From assembly GCA_023409735.1 (NCBI GenBank), contig JAEYRB010000006.1, positions 25,855 to 89,854 of the forward strand: 64,000 nt of DNA, written 5' to 3'. The notes beneath the pieces were generated by a model. That model did not search any database and was not told the origin of the DNA. It saw nothing but the letters and a program-made list of their open reading frames with translations. The stretch comes from Bacillota bacterium (lineage in GTDB: Bacteria > Bacillota > Clostridia > Acetivibrionales > DTU013). A program made the translations under genes and the position numbers. Below, in pieces: positions 25,265 to 33,744 of this stretch; the stretch's first letter is position 1, and each line of letters starts with the position of its first letter.

Positions 25265-26308
25265 ATGATGCAAATTGACAAATTAAATCAGGTAGAAAAG
25301 CTTTTTGAAAGCTACAGAGATACCAAAGGCTTTTCAGGAGTAGCATTGATGAAAACGGAGCAAGAAGAATTATTTCATTTTTGTGCTGGGTACGAAAACC
25401 GAGCATACAAAATAGAAAACAAATTAAGCACAGCTTTTGATACAGCATCAATTACAAAGCTTTTTACGGTAGCTGGAATCATCCTTTTGGAAAGTAAAGG
25501 ACTGATCAGTCTTGAGGATGACATACATTCGATCTTGGATTTACAGAATACTAGAATTCCAAAGGATGTAAAAATAAAACACTTACTTACCCATACATCA
25601 GGAATTGCAGACGATGTTGAGGAGGAAAAAGGGGAGGATTATTCTGCGCTGTTTGCTAATTCTGCAAATTATGCATTAAGGGAAAATATAGATTTCATGC
25701 CTAATTTTGCGAATAAGGTACCTAATTTCAAAGCAGGAGAACGAATTTGCTATAATAACTGTGCATTTATTCTTCTAGGGTTGGCAATAGAAAAAATAAC
25801 AAATAAGGGTTATCGACAATTTATTACAGAAGAGATTTTTCCAACTTTTCAGTTGAAAAATACTTTTTTTACCGGAAAAGATGATTGTGACAGAAGGTAT
25901 GCTGAGGGGTATTATTATGATGAAAGTCGGAATCTAAGGAAAAATATTTACTCATTTCCTCCAATTGGAACAGCAGATAGCGGTGCATATACAACAGTAG
26001 GTGATCTGGATATATTTATTAGAAATATAAAGAATAGTGATGTTTATCAGAAAATGATGTGCCCTCAAACAAGCATAAGATATGAAAGAAATGACGCCTA
26101 TTATACGGTTGGCTTTGGATTTGAACTGATAGAGAAGGATGGAAAAATTCTTAGGGTACATAAGGATGGACATAATAATGGTGTATGTAATATCACAATA
26201 TTTTATCCTCAGGAGGATATTACATTTACTATTTTAGGTAATGTGGAATGTAATATATGGGAGCTAAAAAGTGAATGCGAAAAAATCTTGTTTGACAAAG
26301 CATTTTAG
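25265..26308 (+). CDS. beta-lactamase-fold serine hydrolase (class C / esterase-like)
   Basis: 347 residues. S62-I-T-K65 is the SxxK nucleophile motif, CYNNCAFILLG the YxN motif, and HKDGHNNG near the end fits the HxG/KTG position. LLTHTSGI is the family landmark. No signal peptide is seen, which argues against a secreted beta-lactamase or peptidoglycan peptidase and for an intracellular esterase or peptidase. AGGAGG lies 8 bases before the ATG. The acyltransferase-like gene at 26390 follows on the same strand after 81 bases. Confidence 0.85.
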   Translation: MMQIDKLNQVEKLFESYRDTKGFSGVALMKTEQEELFHFCAGYENRAYKIENKLSTAFDTASITKLFTVAGIILLESKGLISLEDDIHSILDLQNTRIPKDVKIKHLLTHTSGIADDVEEEKGEDYSALFANSANYALRENIDFMPNFANKVPNFKAGERICYNNCAFILLGLAIEKITNKGYRQFITEEIFPTFQLKNTFFTGKDDCDRRYAEGYYYDESRNLRKNIYSFPPIGTADSGAYTTVGDLDIFIRNIKNSDVYQKMMCPQTSIRYERNDAYYTVGFGFELIEKDGKILRVHKDGHNNGVCNITIFYPQEDITFTILGNVECNIWELKSECEKILFDKAF

Positions 26309-26389
26309 TGGTTTTGTCAACAAAAGAAGTATACTATCATGAAATTATGGTTTTAATGAAAAATCTCATCGATAGAAGGCGTTGTTTGC

Positions 26390-27646
26390 ATGGAGAGACA
26401 ATATATTCGTTCAGAGCGAGCACATTTTATGTGCCCTAATATGCACTTCGGAATTATGGTTACTATAAAGGACAAGCCGGATATAAATAAGATTATAGCT
26501 AGCTTCGATGTCATGTCTAAAGCACACCCCTTTCTTAGAAGTACTATAAAGTATGAGAGTGGCAGTACCAATTTATATTATGATATTGGCGACAGGTCAA
26601 CTGTTGATATACAGGAGAGAGGATTCACCCATACAAGATGGGAGGATTACCGAAAAATTGGAGAAAAAGAGTGGAACATGCTGGAAAACGGCCTGCTCAA
26701 GGTATTTGTCTATACTAAGCAAGAAGAGACGACCATGCTTTTTGTTTCGCATCATTTACTTGGCGATGGCAGATGCCTGCTTGAGTTGGTAAATGAGTTT
26801 GCTGATCTTTATGTTCAGGGTAAGAAACCTGTTTATATTGAGGAAAATTTGATCAAAGGAATAGAGGATCTACCGGCAAAGAGCGACCTGGCCGGGGTTA
26901 GCAAGTACTTGGTAAAATATTTAAATAAGAAATGGAAGAAAGAACAAACGCTTGTTAGCTATGAGGAATATGAAAGGTTCTCTGATGATTTTGCTAAAAA
27001 TAATCCTGTAGCACACGAAGTAATGACAATAGAAGAGCAGGAATGTAATGCACTGAGAGCATATTGTAAAAAGCATGGCATTACAGTAAATGATTTATTA
27101 ATGGCTAAAATGTATGTTGGTATGAATACAGATAAAGTAATTATTGCAGCAGATATACGAGCTAAGCTCAAATGCTATAACAAGGGAGCATGTGGAAATT
27201 ACGCCACTGCAATGGGGATCGTATGTAAGGATAAGAACAAGGATATTATAAGCAGAGCAAAAGAGACACATAAGCAGGTACAAAGGCATCTTGGCAGTAA
27301 TCAAAAATTAATGCTGGTACTGTCCTGCTACTTGAATATGGATCAGGATCTGCTTGATGCAGCGGCTATAACGACACTTGGGGGCTTTAAAAGCAAAGCT
27401 GCCGGTATTGCGGGTGGTATGTTCGGGTTCCAAAAGAGGGATGGGATAAGCCTTACGAATTTAGGCAGTCTTCAAAATGACAATATTACCGAAGCAGTAT
27501 TTATTCCGCCAGCATCACCTGCTGCCATCCAAACAGTTGGAGCATTGACTGTAAATGATAGGCTACAGCTCTGCAGCAGCTATTATGAAGCAGCAATTTC
27601 ATCAGAGAAAGTGAAAAGTCAACTAAAAGCATTAGGGCATCTATAA
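26390..27646 (+). CDS. stand-alone condensation/acyltransferase-fold protein (HHxxxDG)
   Basis: 418 residues. H121-H122-LLG-D126-G127 is the HHxxxDG active site shared by nonribosomal-peptide condensation domains, wax-ester synthases, PapA and alcohol acetyltransferases, in which the second His activates the acceptor. The second half (AADIRAKLKCYNKGACGNYATAMGI) resembles the corresponding segment before the DFGWG-like region, which is not obvious here. No carrier protein or adenylation gene is nearby, so it probably joins a CoA- or free carrier-bound acyl group to a small alcohol or amine. The start is uncertain because no strong ribosome site precedes 26390; the product and substrate are unknown. 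Confidence 0.65.
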   Translation: MERQYIRSERAHFMCPNMHFGIMVTIKDKPDINKIIASFDVMSKAHPFLRSTIKYESGSTNLYYDIGDRSTVDIQERGFTHTRWEDYRKIGEKEWNMLENGLLKVFVYTKQEETTMLFVSHHLLGDGRCLLELVNEFADLYVQGKKPVYIEENLIKGIEDLPAKSDLAGVSKYLVKYLNKKWKKEQTLVSYEEYERFSDDFAKNNPVAHEVMTIEEQECNALRAYCKKHGITVNDLLMAKMYVGMNTDKVIIAADIRAKLKCYNKGACGNYATAMGIVCKDKNKDIISRAKETHKQVQRHLGSNQKLMLVLSCYLNMDQDLLDAAAITTLGGFKSKAAGIAGGMFGFQKRDGISLTNLGSLQNDNITEAVFIPPASPAAIQTVGALTVNDRLQLCSSYYEAAISSEKVKSQLKALGHL

Positions 27647-28120
27647 CTCGCCAACTTTTATGTACATACTGTTTACAAGGTGTACTAACCTGAATAAGAA
27701 TATTACCAAGAAACAGAATAAAAACTAGCGGAATAAGGAAAAACCTAATAAAAAATATCCATAAAGATAACTAAAAAGACACATTTTTACCGTGATCACT
27801 GAGGAAGACACTTTTCTATTGATAATACTCCGCGAAGCCTTGATTTACCAGGGCTTTCTTTGTTCATATATGCAGTCTTTTGAATATTGTATACAGTATA
27901 TCAAAAAATGTAAAAGTTTGTAGAATTAATTTATACAAACTGTACAAAAAAAACACAAAAGAAGCATTAAAATTTTTATGTTTTAAAAATGGTAAACAAA
28001 TGTTATTTATGCTAGGATAGTCAGCATGTGCTTTAAATAAACAACGATGGTGTTTAATGACAAAATATATAGTATAAAAGCCATAAGATTATTTTATCTG
28101 AACTTGTTGTAAGGACTTGC
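27647..28120. other. gene-free stretch between acyltransferase and mdh
   Basis: 474 bases, very A+T rich. It holds one hairpin terminator (27835-27861) and no convincing gene or RNA. A Rex-like operator follows directly. Confidence 0.4.
27835..27861 (+). terminator. intrinsic terminator
   Basis: AAGCCTTG pairs with CAGGGCTT (one G-T pair) around a 6-base loop, followed by TCTTTG. It is 190 bases after the acyltransferase stop. Confidence 0.5.
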
Positions 28121-28138
28121 TCGATAAAATTTTAACAA
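28121..28138. promoter_or_regulatory. Rex-like operator upstream of mdh-malic enzyme
   Basis: TCGATAAAATTTTAACAA matches the Rex consensus TTGTTAA-N4-TTAACAA at 12 of its 14 fixed positions, with the right half perfect. Rex represses fermentation genes when NADH is low. It lies 35 bases before the mdh start. Confidence 0.5.
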
Positions 28139-28173
28139 TGTTATCGATATAATGGTTTTGGAGGGAGTAGGTT

Positions 28174-29145
28174 ATGATTTCAAAAAGTAAAATTGTAGTT
28201 ATTGGATCAGGCAATGTTGGAGAGGCAATCGCCTATACACTGATGGTGCGCCAGCAGGCCAATGAAATCGTTCTGGTTGATATTAATGAAGAACGTGCAC
28301 AGGGAAGTGCTTCCGATATATCTCACGGTACGGCATTTTTCAAAGCAATCAGAGTAAGAAAGGGAGACTATTCTGACTGTAAAGATGCAGAAATTATAGT
28401 TATTAGTGCAGGAATTGGCAGGAAGCCAGGACAATCCAGAAGAGAGCTTGCTGCAACGAATATTAAGATTATTAGAGCTGTGACAAAGTCAATTATGCAA
28501 TATGCTCAAAACCCTATTATTATTGTAGTATCAAACCCATTGGATGTTCTAACATATACTGTCTGGAAAGAATCCGGTCTTCCAACTAATCGGGTGATTG
28601 GTACAGGAACAGCACTTGACACTGCGCGTTTCCGCCATACAATAAGCAAGGAAACAGGTATAAATGTTTGTGATGTTGATGCATACATTCTCGGCGAGCA
28701 TGGCGATGGCATGGTGCCTATTTATAGTAATATAACTATAGCAGATGAGCCATTGGAAAGCTTTATAAAGAACAATAACTGCTCTATCGACATCAAGGAA
28801 ATTGGAGAGAACACTAAAACGTCAGGAGCTAGAATAATCGCAAGAAAAGGAGCAACCTTCTATGGCGTAGCAATGGCAGCCTGTGAAATTATAGGCGCGA
28901 TTATTGATGATGAAAACGCTGTGTTCCCGGTTTCACATGTATTTGTTAACGAAGACTATGCAGATTATGAAGGAATTGCCATAAGCATGCCTTGTGTGTT
29001 AAACTTTAATGGTATTGCACGTGTTATAAACCTGCCTATGAATGAAGAGGAAACACAGGCAATGAAGCAATCAGCACAAGTAATAAGAGATTTAACCTCA
29101 GCTGCAATTTCTGATGTAGACTCAGACGGAAAGAAAACAGCGTAA
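28174..29145 (+). CDS. mdh: malate dehydrogenase (lactate/malate dehydrogenase family)
   Basis: 323 residues. NAD-binding IGSGNVGEAIAY at 11-22, DTARFRHTIS, and the catalytic LGEHGDGMVPIYS. In the substrate loop, GIGRKPGQSRREL has Arg83 where lactate dehydrogenases have Gln (GANQKPGETR); that Gln-to-Arg change is the known switch from pyruvate to oxaloacetate, so malate dehydrogenase is more likely than lactate dehydrogenase despite overall LDH-like sequence. The malic enzyme gene 29 bases downstream supports this: PEP to oxaloacetate to malate to pyruvate is the malate shunt known from Clostridium thermocellum. Ribosome site GGAGGGAG. A Rex-like site is upstream. Confidence 0.8.
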   Translation: MISKSKIVVIGSGNVGEAIAYTLMVRQQANEIVLVDINEERAQGSASDISHGTAFFKAIRVRKGDYSDCKDAEIIVISAGIGRKPGQSRRELAATNIKIIRAVTKSIMQYAQNPIIIVVSNPLDVLTYTVWKESGLPTNRVIGTGTALDTARFRHTISKETGINVCDVDAYILGEHGDGMVPIYSNITIADEPLESFIKNNNCSIDIKEIGENTKTSGARIIARKGATFYGVAMAACEIIGAIIDDENAVFPVSHVFVNEDYADYEGIAISMPCVLNFNGIARVINLPMNEEETQAMKQSAQVIRDLTSAAISDVDSDGKKTA

Positions 29146-29174
29146 AAAATATTTTAATATAAGGAGAATTGAAT

Positions 29175-30347
29175 ATGGACAGAAAAGAACTTGCATTAAA
29201 AAAGCATAAAGAATGGAATGGAAAAATCGAGGTTACCTGCAGAGCAGCAGTTGATAACAAGGAAGCACTTTCACTAGCGTACACTCCGGGCGTTGCAGAG
29301 CCTTGCCTTGAGATCGAAAAGGATGTTGATCTCTCATATGTCTATACAAGAAGACATAACATGGTTGCTGTTGTTACAGATGGAACAGCTGTGCTCGGAC
29401 TTGGAGATATAGGCCCGGAAGCCGGTATGCCTGTTATGGAAGGTAAATGTGTTCTTTTCAAAAGCTTTGGAGATGTTGACGCATTCCCTCTTTGTATCAG
29501 AAGCAAAAATGTAGATGATATTGTAAACACTGTTAAGCTCCTTGCCGGTAGCTTCGGCGGAGTTAATCTGGAAGACATTTCAGCACCTCGCTGCTTTGAG
29601 ATAGAGAGAAAGTTAAAGGAGTGCTGTGATATACCAATATTCCATGATGATCAGCATGGCACAGCAGTTGTAACACTTGCAGCTATGCTTAATGCACTTA
29701 AGCTGACAGGTCGCAAGCTTGATGAAATAAAGGTCGTTACTTCAGGTGCAGGTGCAGCTGGTATTGCAATAATTAAACTGCTTATTAGCCTGGGCCTTAA
29801 GAATGTTATTATGTGTGACAGAACAGGCGCGATATATGAAGGACGTGATGGCCTTAATTCAGAAAAAATTGAGATGGCTAAGATCACTAATCATGAGAAG
29901 AAAGCCGGTTCACTTGCCGATATGCTTAAGGGTGCAGATGTATTCATAGGTGTGTCCGCTCCGGGAACAGTTACACCGGAAATGGTAAAGACTATGAATC
30001 CAAATCCGATCCTTTTCCCTATGGCAAATCCAACTCCGGAAATTATGCCAGACCTTGCTCTTGAAGCAGGAGCTGCCGTTGTTGGTACAGGCAGAAGCGA
30101 TTTCCCGAACCAGATAAACAATGTTCTTGCATTCCCGGGAATCTTCCGAGGAGCACTTGATGTTCGTGCAAGTGATATCAATGATGAAATGAAGATTGCA
30201 GCCGCATATGCTATTGCTGGTCTTGTTTCTGATGAGGAGCTGTCAAAGGATTATATTATTCCAAATGCTTTTGACACACGTGTTGGTAAGGCAGTTGCAG
30301 AGGCAGTTGCAGAAGCAGCACGCAAGACCGGAGTAAATAGAATATAG
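29175..30347 (+). CDS. malic enzyme (oxaloacetate-decarboxylating)
   Basis: 390 residues from the ATG at 29175 behind AAGGAGA. It oxidatively decarboxylates malate to pyruvate with NAD(P)+. The N-terminal YTPGVAEPCLEIEKD, the metal site FHDDQHGTA and the nucleotide-binding SGAGAAGIAIIKLL are diagnostic of the short bacterial form (about 390 residues, no phosphotransacetylase fusion). Together with mdh it converts NADH to NADPH while bypassing pyruvate kinase. Cofactor choice cannot be settled by eye. A terminator follows at 30392. Confidence 0.93.
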   Translation: MDRKELALKKHKEWNGKIEVTCRAAVDNKEALSLAYTPGVAEPCLEIEKDVDLSYVYTRRHNMVAVVTDGTAVLGLGDIGPEAGMPVMEGKCVLFKSFGDVDAFPLCIRSKNVDDIVNTVKLLAGSFGGVNLEDISAPRCFEIERKLKECCDIPIFHDDQHGTAVVTLAAMLNALKLTGRKLDEIKVVTSGAGAAGIAIIKLLISLGLKNVIMCDRTGAIYEGRDGLNSEKIEMAKITNHEKKAGSLADMLKGADVFIGVSAPGTVTPEMVKTMNPNPILFPMANPTPEIMPDLALEAGAAVVGTGRSDFPNQINNVLAFPGIFRGALDVRASDINDEMKIAAAYAIAGLVSDEELSKDYIIPNAFDTRVGKAVAEAVAEAARKTGVNRI

Positions 30348-30391
30348 GTTGATTAGTTTTATATTTAGTAATAGATTTAATTAGCAGTAAG

Positions 30392-30430
30392 AGGACTGTC
30401 ATCATTTATATATGATGCCGGTCCTTTTTT
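30392..30430 (+). terminator. intrinsic terminator after malic enzyme
   Basis: AGGAC...CATCAT pairs with ATGATG...GTCCT, followed by six T residues. Confidence 0.8.
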
Positions 30431-30593
30431 GGTGCTTATGCAAATCCCCCATATTTAATATTTTTGTCATTGACCAGTATTAAGTAATTATAAGTATTTG
30501 TGGTATAATTTGTCACAATTGTATTCTTGTTAATAAGCAAGCAGACAAAGATATAAAAAGAAAAAAATTACGACAAAATGTTCACATAAAGAG

Positions 30594-30622
30594 TTGACGG
30601 GTTGCAGATTGGGGTTTATGAT
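30594..30622 (+). promoter_or_regulatory. promoter of the membrane pyrophosphatase gene
   Basis: TTGACG at 30594-30599, 17-base spacer, TATGAT at 30617-30622, about 75 bases before the start codon. Confidence 0.6.
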
Positions 30623-30698
30623 ATAATGGCGGTGAACTTGGAAAATGTATTGAATCAAGTAAATCCGTATATCATATAAAATGAGTGGGTGAAGTATA

Positions 30699-32870
30699 AT
30701 GTCAATCGTAGTTCTACTAGCTTTTGCTGTGGTATTAGCTCTCGGCTTTGCAGCTGTTAACTATTTCGCAGTGAAAAAACTTGATGAGGGAAGTCAGCTT
30801 ATGCAGAAAATTGCTGCTGCAATACGCCTCGGTGCAAACACCTTTATTAGTTATGAATATAAAGCGCTTGCAGTAGTCGTGTTGATCGTTGCAGTCTGTG
30901 AGTGGCTGGCCCTTGAATGGTATGTTGCCGCAGCATTTATACTGGGTGCTGTCATGAGCGCATGTGCGGGCTTTATCGGAATGAAGATAGCCACATATGC
31001 AAATGTACGTGTTTCAAATGAAGCCAGAAAGACATTGAATCTTGGTAAGACCCTGAAAGTAGCGTTTCGTGGTGGGTCTGTAATGGGAATCTGTGTAGGT
31101 GGCTTCGCGCTTTTGGGAATATTTATTGTGTATATGGTATTTGGTGTGGGCTTTGGCTGGCTCACAAAAACTACTACAAATACATGCTGGCTTACAGGTA
31201 TTCCTATTGTTCCCTTCCCTAACGCACTTTCTGGTTATGCTCTTGGCTGCTCTATTGTTGCTATGTTCAACCGTGTTGGCGGCGGTATATACACAAAGGC
31301 AGCTGATATGGGTGCTGACCTTGTTGGAAAGACAGAGGCACACATTCCGGAGGATGATCCTCGTAATCCTGCAACTATAGCAGATAACGTAGGTGATAAC
31401 GTTGGAGACGTTGCCGGTCTGGGAAGCGATCTTTTGGAAAGCTATGTTGCATCAATTGTTGCGGCTATTGTGCTTGCGTACAATCTTGTTCTTGCAGGAA
31501 GCTCAATAAGCGGGGAGCTGCTAGAAAAAATGTATACGTTCCCTCTGGCCTTTGCTGCAATCGGATTGATCGGCTGCTGCATCGGAATAGCCTGGCTGCT
31601 GATAAAAGACCTTTCAAAGTCTAAAGATCCTCATACAATCCTTAACGCTGCTACTTGGATAGCAGCAGGAGTTACTCTTGTCGGAGGATTTATTGCGGCA
31701 CTTGTTATGTTCAAGGGAATGGATCTTACAGCTGCATCCTTTAAGCTTGGCTTTATTTCGCCATGGATAGGTGCTGCAGTTGGCGTTATCTCAGGTATAG
31801 TAATAGGCGTAATTGCTGAATACTATACAAGTGCAGATTACAAACCGACACAGGTTGTGGCCAACTCTTCTGAGGAAGGCTCTGCACTTACAATAACCAG
31901 TGGCTTAGCACTTGGTATGCGTTCATGTATGCTCCCATGCATCGTTCTTGGTATAGGTATAATTATTGCATACTATGTTTCCGGATTATATGGTGTTGCT
32001 ATGGCTGCAATGGGTATGCTTTCATTTGTCAGTGCTACAGTATCCGTTGATACTTATGGACCAATATCCGATAATGCAGGCGGAATTGCTGAAATGTCCA
32101 AGCTTGATGAGGGCGTTCGTAAAATAACAGATACACTTGATTCTGTCGGAAATACAACAGCAGCTATAGGAAAGGGCTTTGCAATAGGCTCCGGTGCACT
32201 TGCTGCATTATCATTGATGATAAGCTATATGTACTCATATGGAGGTACTGTTGGAGAGAATTTCCTTCCTGAATTAAACATAATAAATCCTATGACACTG
32301 GCAGGCGCTATTGTCGGAGGGGCATTGCCGTTCTTCTTCTCAGGAATGCTGATCGATGCTGTTGCAAAGACGGCACGTAAGATGGTTGATGAAGTAAGGC
32401 GTCAGTTCAAAGAAGTTCCGGCTATACTTGAGGGTAAAGCTGATCCTGATTACAAGACCTGTATAGGAATATCTGCTCAGGGCTCACTTAAAGAGATGAA
32501 GGTCCCGGCGTTATTAGCAATTATTGTACCTGTATTATGCGGATTGATATTTGGACCTGAATTTGTCGGAGGAGTTCTTATTGGTTCAACAATTTCAGGA
32601 ATAATGATAGCTTTGTTTACCGGTAATGCCGGTGGTGCCTGGGACAATGGCAAGAAGTATATTGAAGCAGGCGGTATAAAAGGCCTTGGTAAGGGTACAC
32701 CTGCGCATGATGCAGCTGTTGTTGGCGATACAGTAGGTGATCCGCTTAAGGATACAGTAGGTCCATGCATGGATATATTTATAAAGATCATGGCTACAGT
32801 ATCTCTGGTTACAGTTTCAGTATTCAGCCATTACAACCTGTGGGGCTGGATTGAATCTCTGCTTAAATAG
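30699..32870 (+). CDS. hppA: K+-dependent ion-translocating membrane pyrophosphatase
   Basis: 723 residues, about 16 membrane helices. It hydrolyses pyrophosphate in the cytoplasm and pumps Na+ and/or H+ outward. Substrate motifs are visible: DMGADLVGKTEAHIPEDDPRN, the DNVGDNVGDVAG loop, and GDTVGDPLKDTVGP. The GNTTAAIGKGFAIGS segment has Ala where K+-independent enzymes have Lys, placing it in the K+-dependent class, many of which pump Na+. Its location beside the malate-shunt genes fits a metabolism in which pyrophosphate is an energy currency. Own promoter; terminator at 32962. Confidence 0.95.
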   Translation: MSIVVLLAFAVVLALGFAAVNYFAVKKLDEGSQLMQKIAAAIRLGANTFISYEYKALAVVVLIVAVCEWLALEWYVAAAFILGAVMSACAGFIGMKIATYANVRVSNEARKTLNLGKTLKVAFRGGSVMGICVGGFALLGIFIVYMVFGVGFGWLTKTTTNTCWLTGIPIVPFPNALSGYALGCSIVAMFNRVGGGIYTKAADMGADLVGKTEAHIPEDDPRNPATIADNVGDNVGDVAGLGSDLLESYVASIVAAIVLAYNLVLAGSSISGELLEKMYTFPLAFAAIGLIGCCIGIAWLLIKDLSKSKDPHTILNAATWIAAGVTLVGGFIAALVMFKGMDLTAASFKLGFISPWIGAAVGVISGIVIGVIAEYYTSADYKPTQVVANSSEEGSALTITSGLALGMRSCMLPCIVLGIGIIIAYYVSGLYGVAMAAMGMLSFVSATVSVDTYGPISDNAGGIAEMSKLDEGVRKITDTLDSVGNTTAAIGKGFAIGSGALAALSLMISYMYSYGGTVGENFLPELNIINPMTLAGAIVGGALPFFFSGMLIDAVAKTARKMVDEVRRQFKEVPAILEGKADPDYKTCIGISAQGSLKEMKVPALLAIIVPVLCGLIFGPEFVGGVLIGSTISGIMIALFTGNAGGAWDNGKKYIEAGGIKGLGKGTPAHDAAVVGDTVGDPLKDTVGPCMDIFIKIMATVSLVTVSVFSHYNLWGWIESLLK

Positions 32871-32961
32871 TCCATATTTAGTTGCTATCAGGTATTTGGT
32901 GGATAGTTTTAAAAAAATGAAATTAAATATTGACAAGACAAATTGTTGTATGTTATAAATT

Positions 32962-32997
32962 ATCAGGCGTGTGTTTTTAACACCGCCTGATTTTTAG
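32962..32997 (+). terminator. intrinsic terminator after hppA
   Basis: ATCAGGCG and CGCCTGAT, with an inner GTGT/ACAC, form a strong stem followed by five T residues. Confidence 0.85.
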
Positions 32998-33002
32998 TTA
33001 TA

Positions 33003-33020
33003 TAGTTGACAAGTCAACTA
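33003..33020. promoter_or_regulatory. MarR-type operator, perfect 18-base palindrome
   Basis: TAGTTGACAAGTCAACTA is a perfect inverted repeat, the size and type used by MarR/OhrR regulators, and it contains a TTGACA that may be the -35 box. It is 51 bases before the MarR start, so autorepression is likely. Confidence 0.7.
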
Positions 33021-33070
33021 TTATGGAAGAAAAAGACTATTATTGAATTAGAATGAAGGAGGGCTGTTCT

Positions 33071-33490
33071 ATGATAAGCAATCTGTCGCTGATTGCCCGT
33101 GGAAGCCATATGTACTTTGCGCGCCGCATGAAGCATTATGAAATTGGCATGTCAGAGCAAATGATACTAATGCACCTTGCTGCGGTAGATAAAGAGAATC
33201 AGGATGGAATTGCGCAATATTTCAGGCTGGACAAGGGAGCAGTAGCAAAAATAACTGCAAAACTGGCGCTGAAGGGCATGATTACGAGAGATAGGAACAA
33301 GGACAATTTAAGAGAAAATGTAATAGCTATAACAGATAAAGGACGATCACTTATAAATGAACTGGAGACTGTAGCAAAGGAATGGGAAAAGCAGGTGATG
33401 AAAGGTTTTACTGAAGAACAGAAGCAGGAACTGCGCGAGATGCTTACAAAGGCTGCAACAAATGTGAGCACATATCTGGGGAAATTATAA
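33071..33490 (+). CDS. MarR-family transcriptional regulator
   Basis: 139 residues from the ATG at 33071, preceded at 7 bases by AAGGAGGG; the upstream in-frame ATG at 33053 sits before that ribosome site. The winged helix reads DGIAQYFRLDKGAVAKITAKLALKGMITRDRNKDNLRENVIAITDKG, with the usual basic wing. MarR dimers bind palindromes and release them on binding phenolic drugs or oxidants. It lies just before an MFS pump on the same strand, the standard MarR-efflux pairing. Confidence 0.93.
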   Translation: MISNLSLIARGSHMYFARRMKHYEIGMSEQMILMHLAAVDKENQDGIAQYFRLDKGAVAKITAKLALKGMITRDRNKDNLRENVIAITDKGRSLINELETVAKEWEKQVMKGFTEEQKQELREMLTKAATNVSTYLGKL

Positions 33491-33625
33491 TGTGTCACAC
33501 TTTATACGCCATAGTATATTATATTGCTGATAAGCCTTATAGCTAGCATGCTCATATTGTTCTTGTGCAGCAAAGGCATTATAAGAAAATTCTCTGATTT
33601 AAGGTGGATGCTCAATTTAGAATGA

Positions 33626-33662
33626 AATACTTAGTAAAAAAATACTTAGTTAAAAATACTTA
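33626..33662 (+). repeat. three short direct repeats of AATACTTAGT before the MFS gene
   Basis: AATACTTAG starts at 33626 and 33641, and a shorter AATACTTA at 33655, with a 14-15 base period. They lie 83 bases upstream of the MFS start and could be a regulator site or a slippage product. Confidence 0.45.
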
Positions 33663-33744
33663 ATAATAGAAGTAAAGTGATTAATTAATAATTGGATGTT
33701 AATGCTTAATTAAGCGTAATAAAATGAAAGGAATTGTGTAATTT

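Noticed and set aside
28174..29145. L-lactate dehydrogenase
   Set aside because: Overall similarity fits, but Arg at the specificity position and the adjoining malic enzyme favour malate dehydrogenase.
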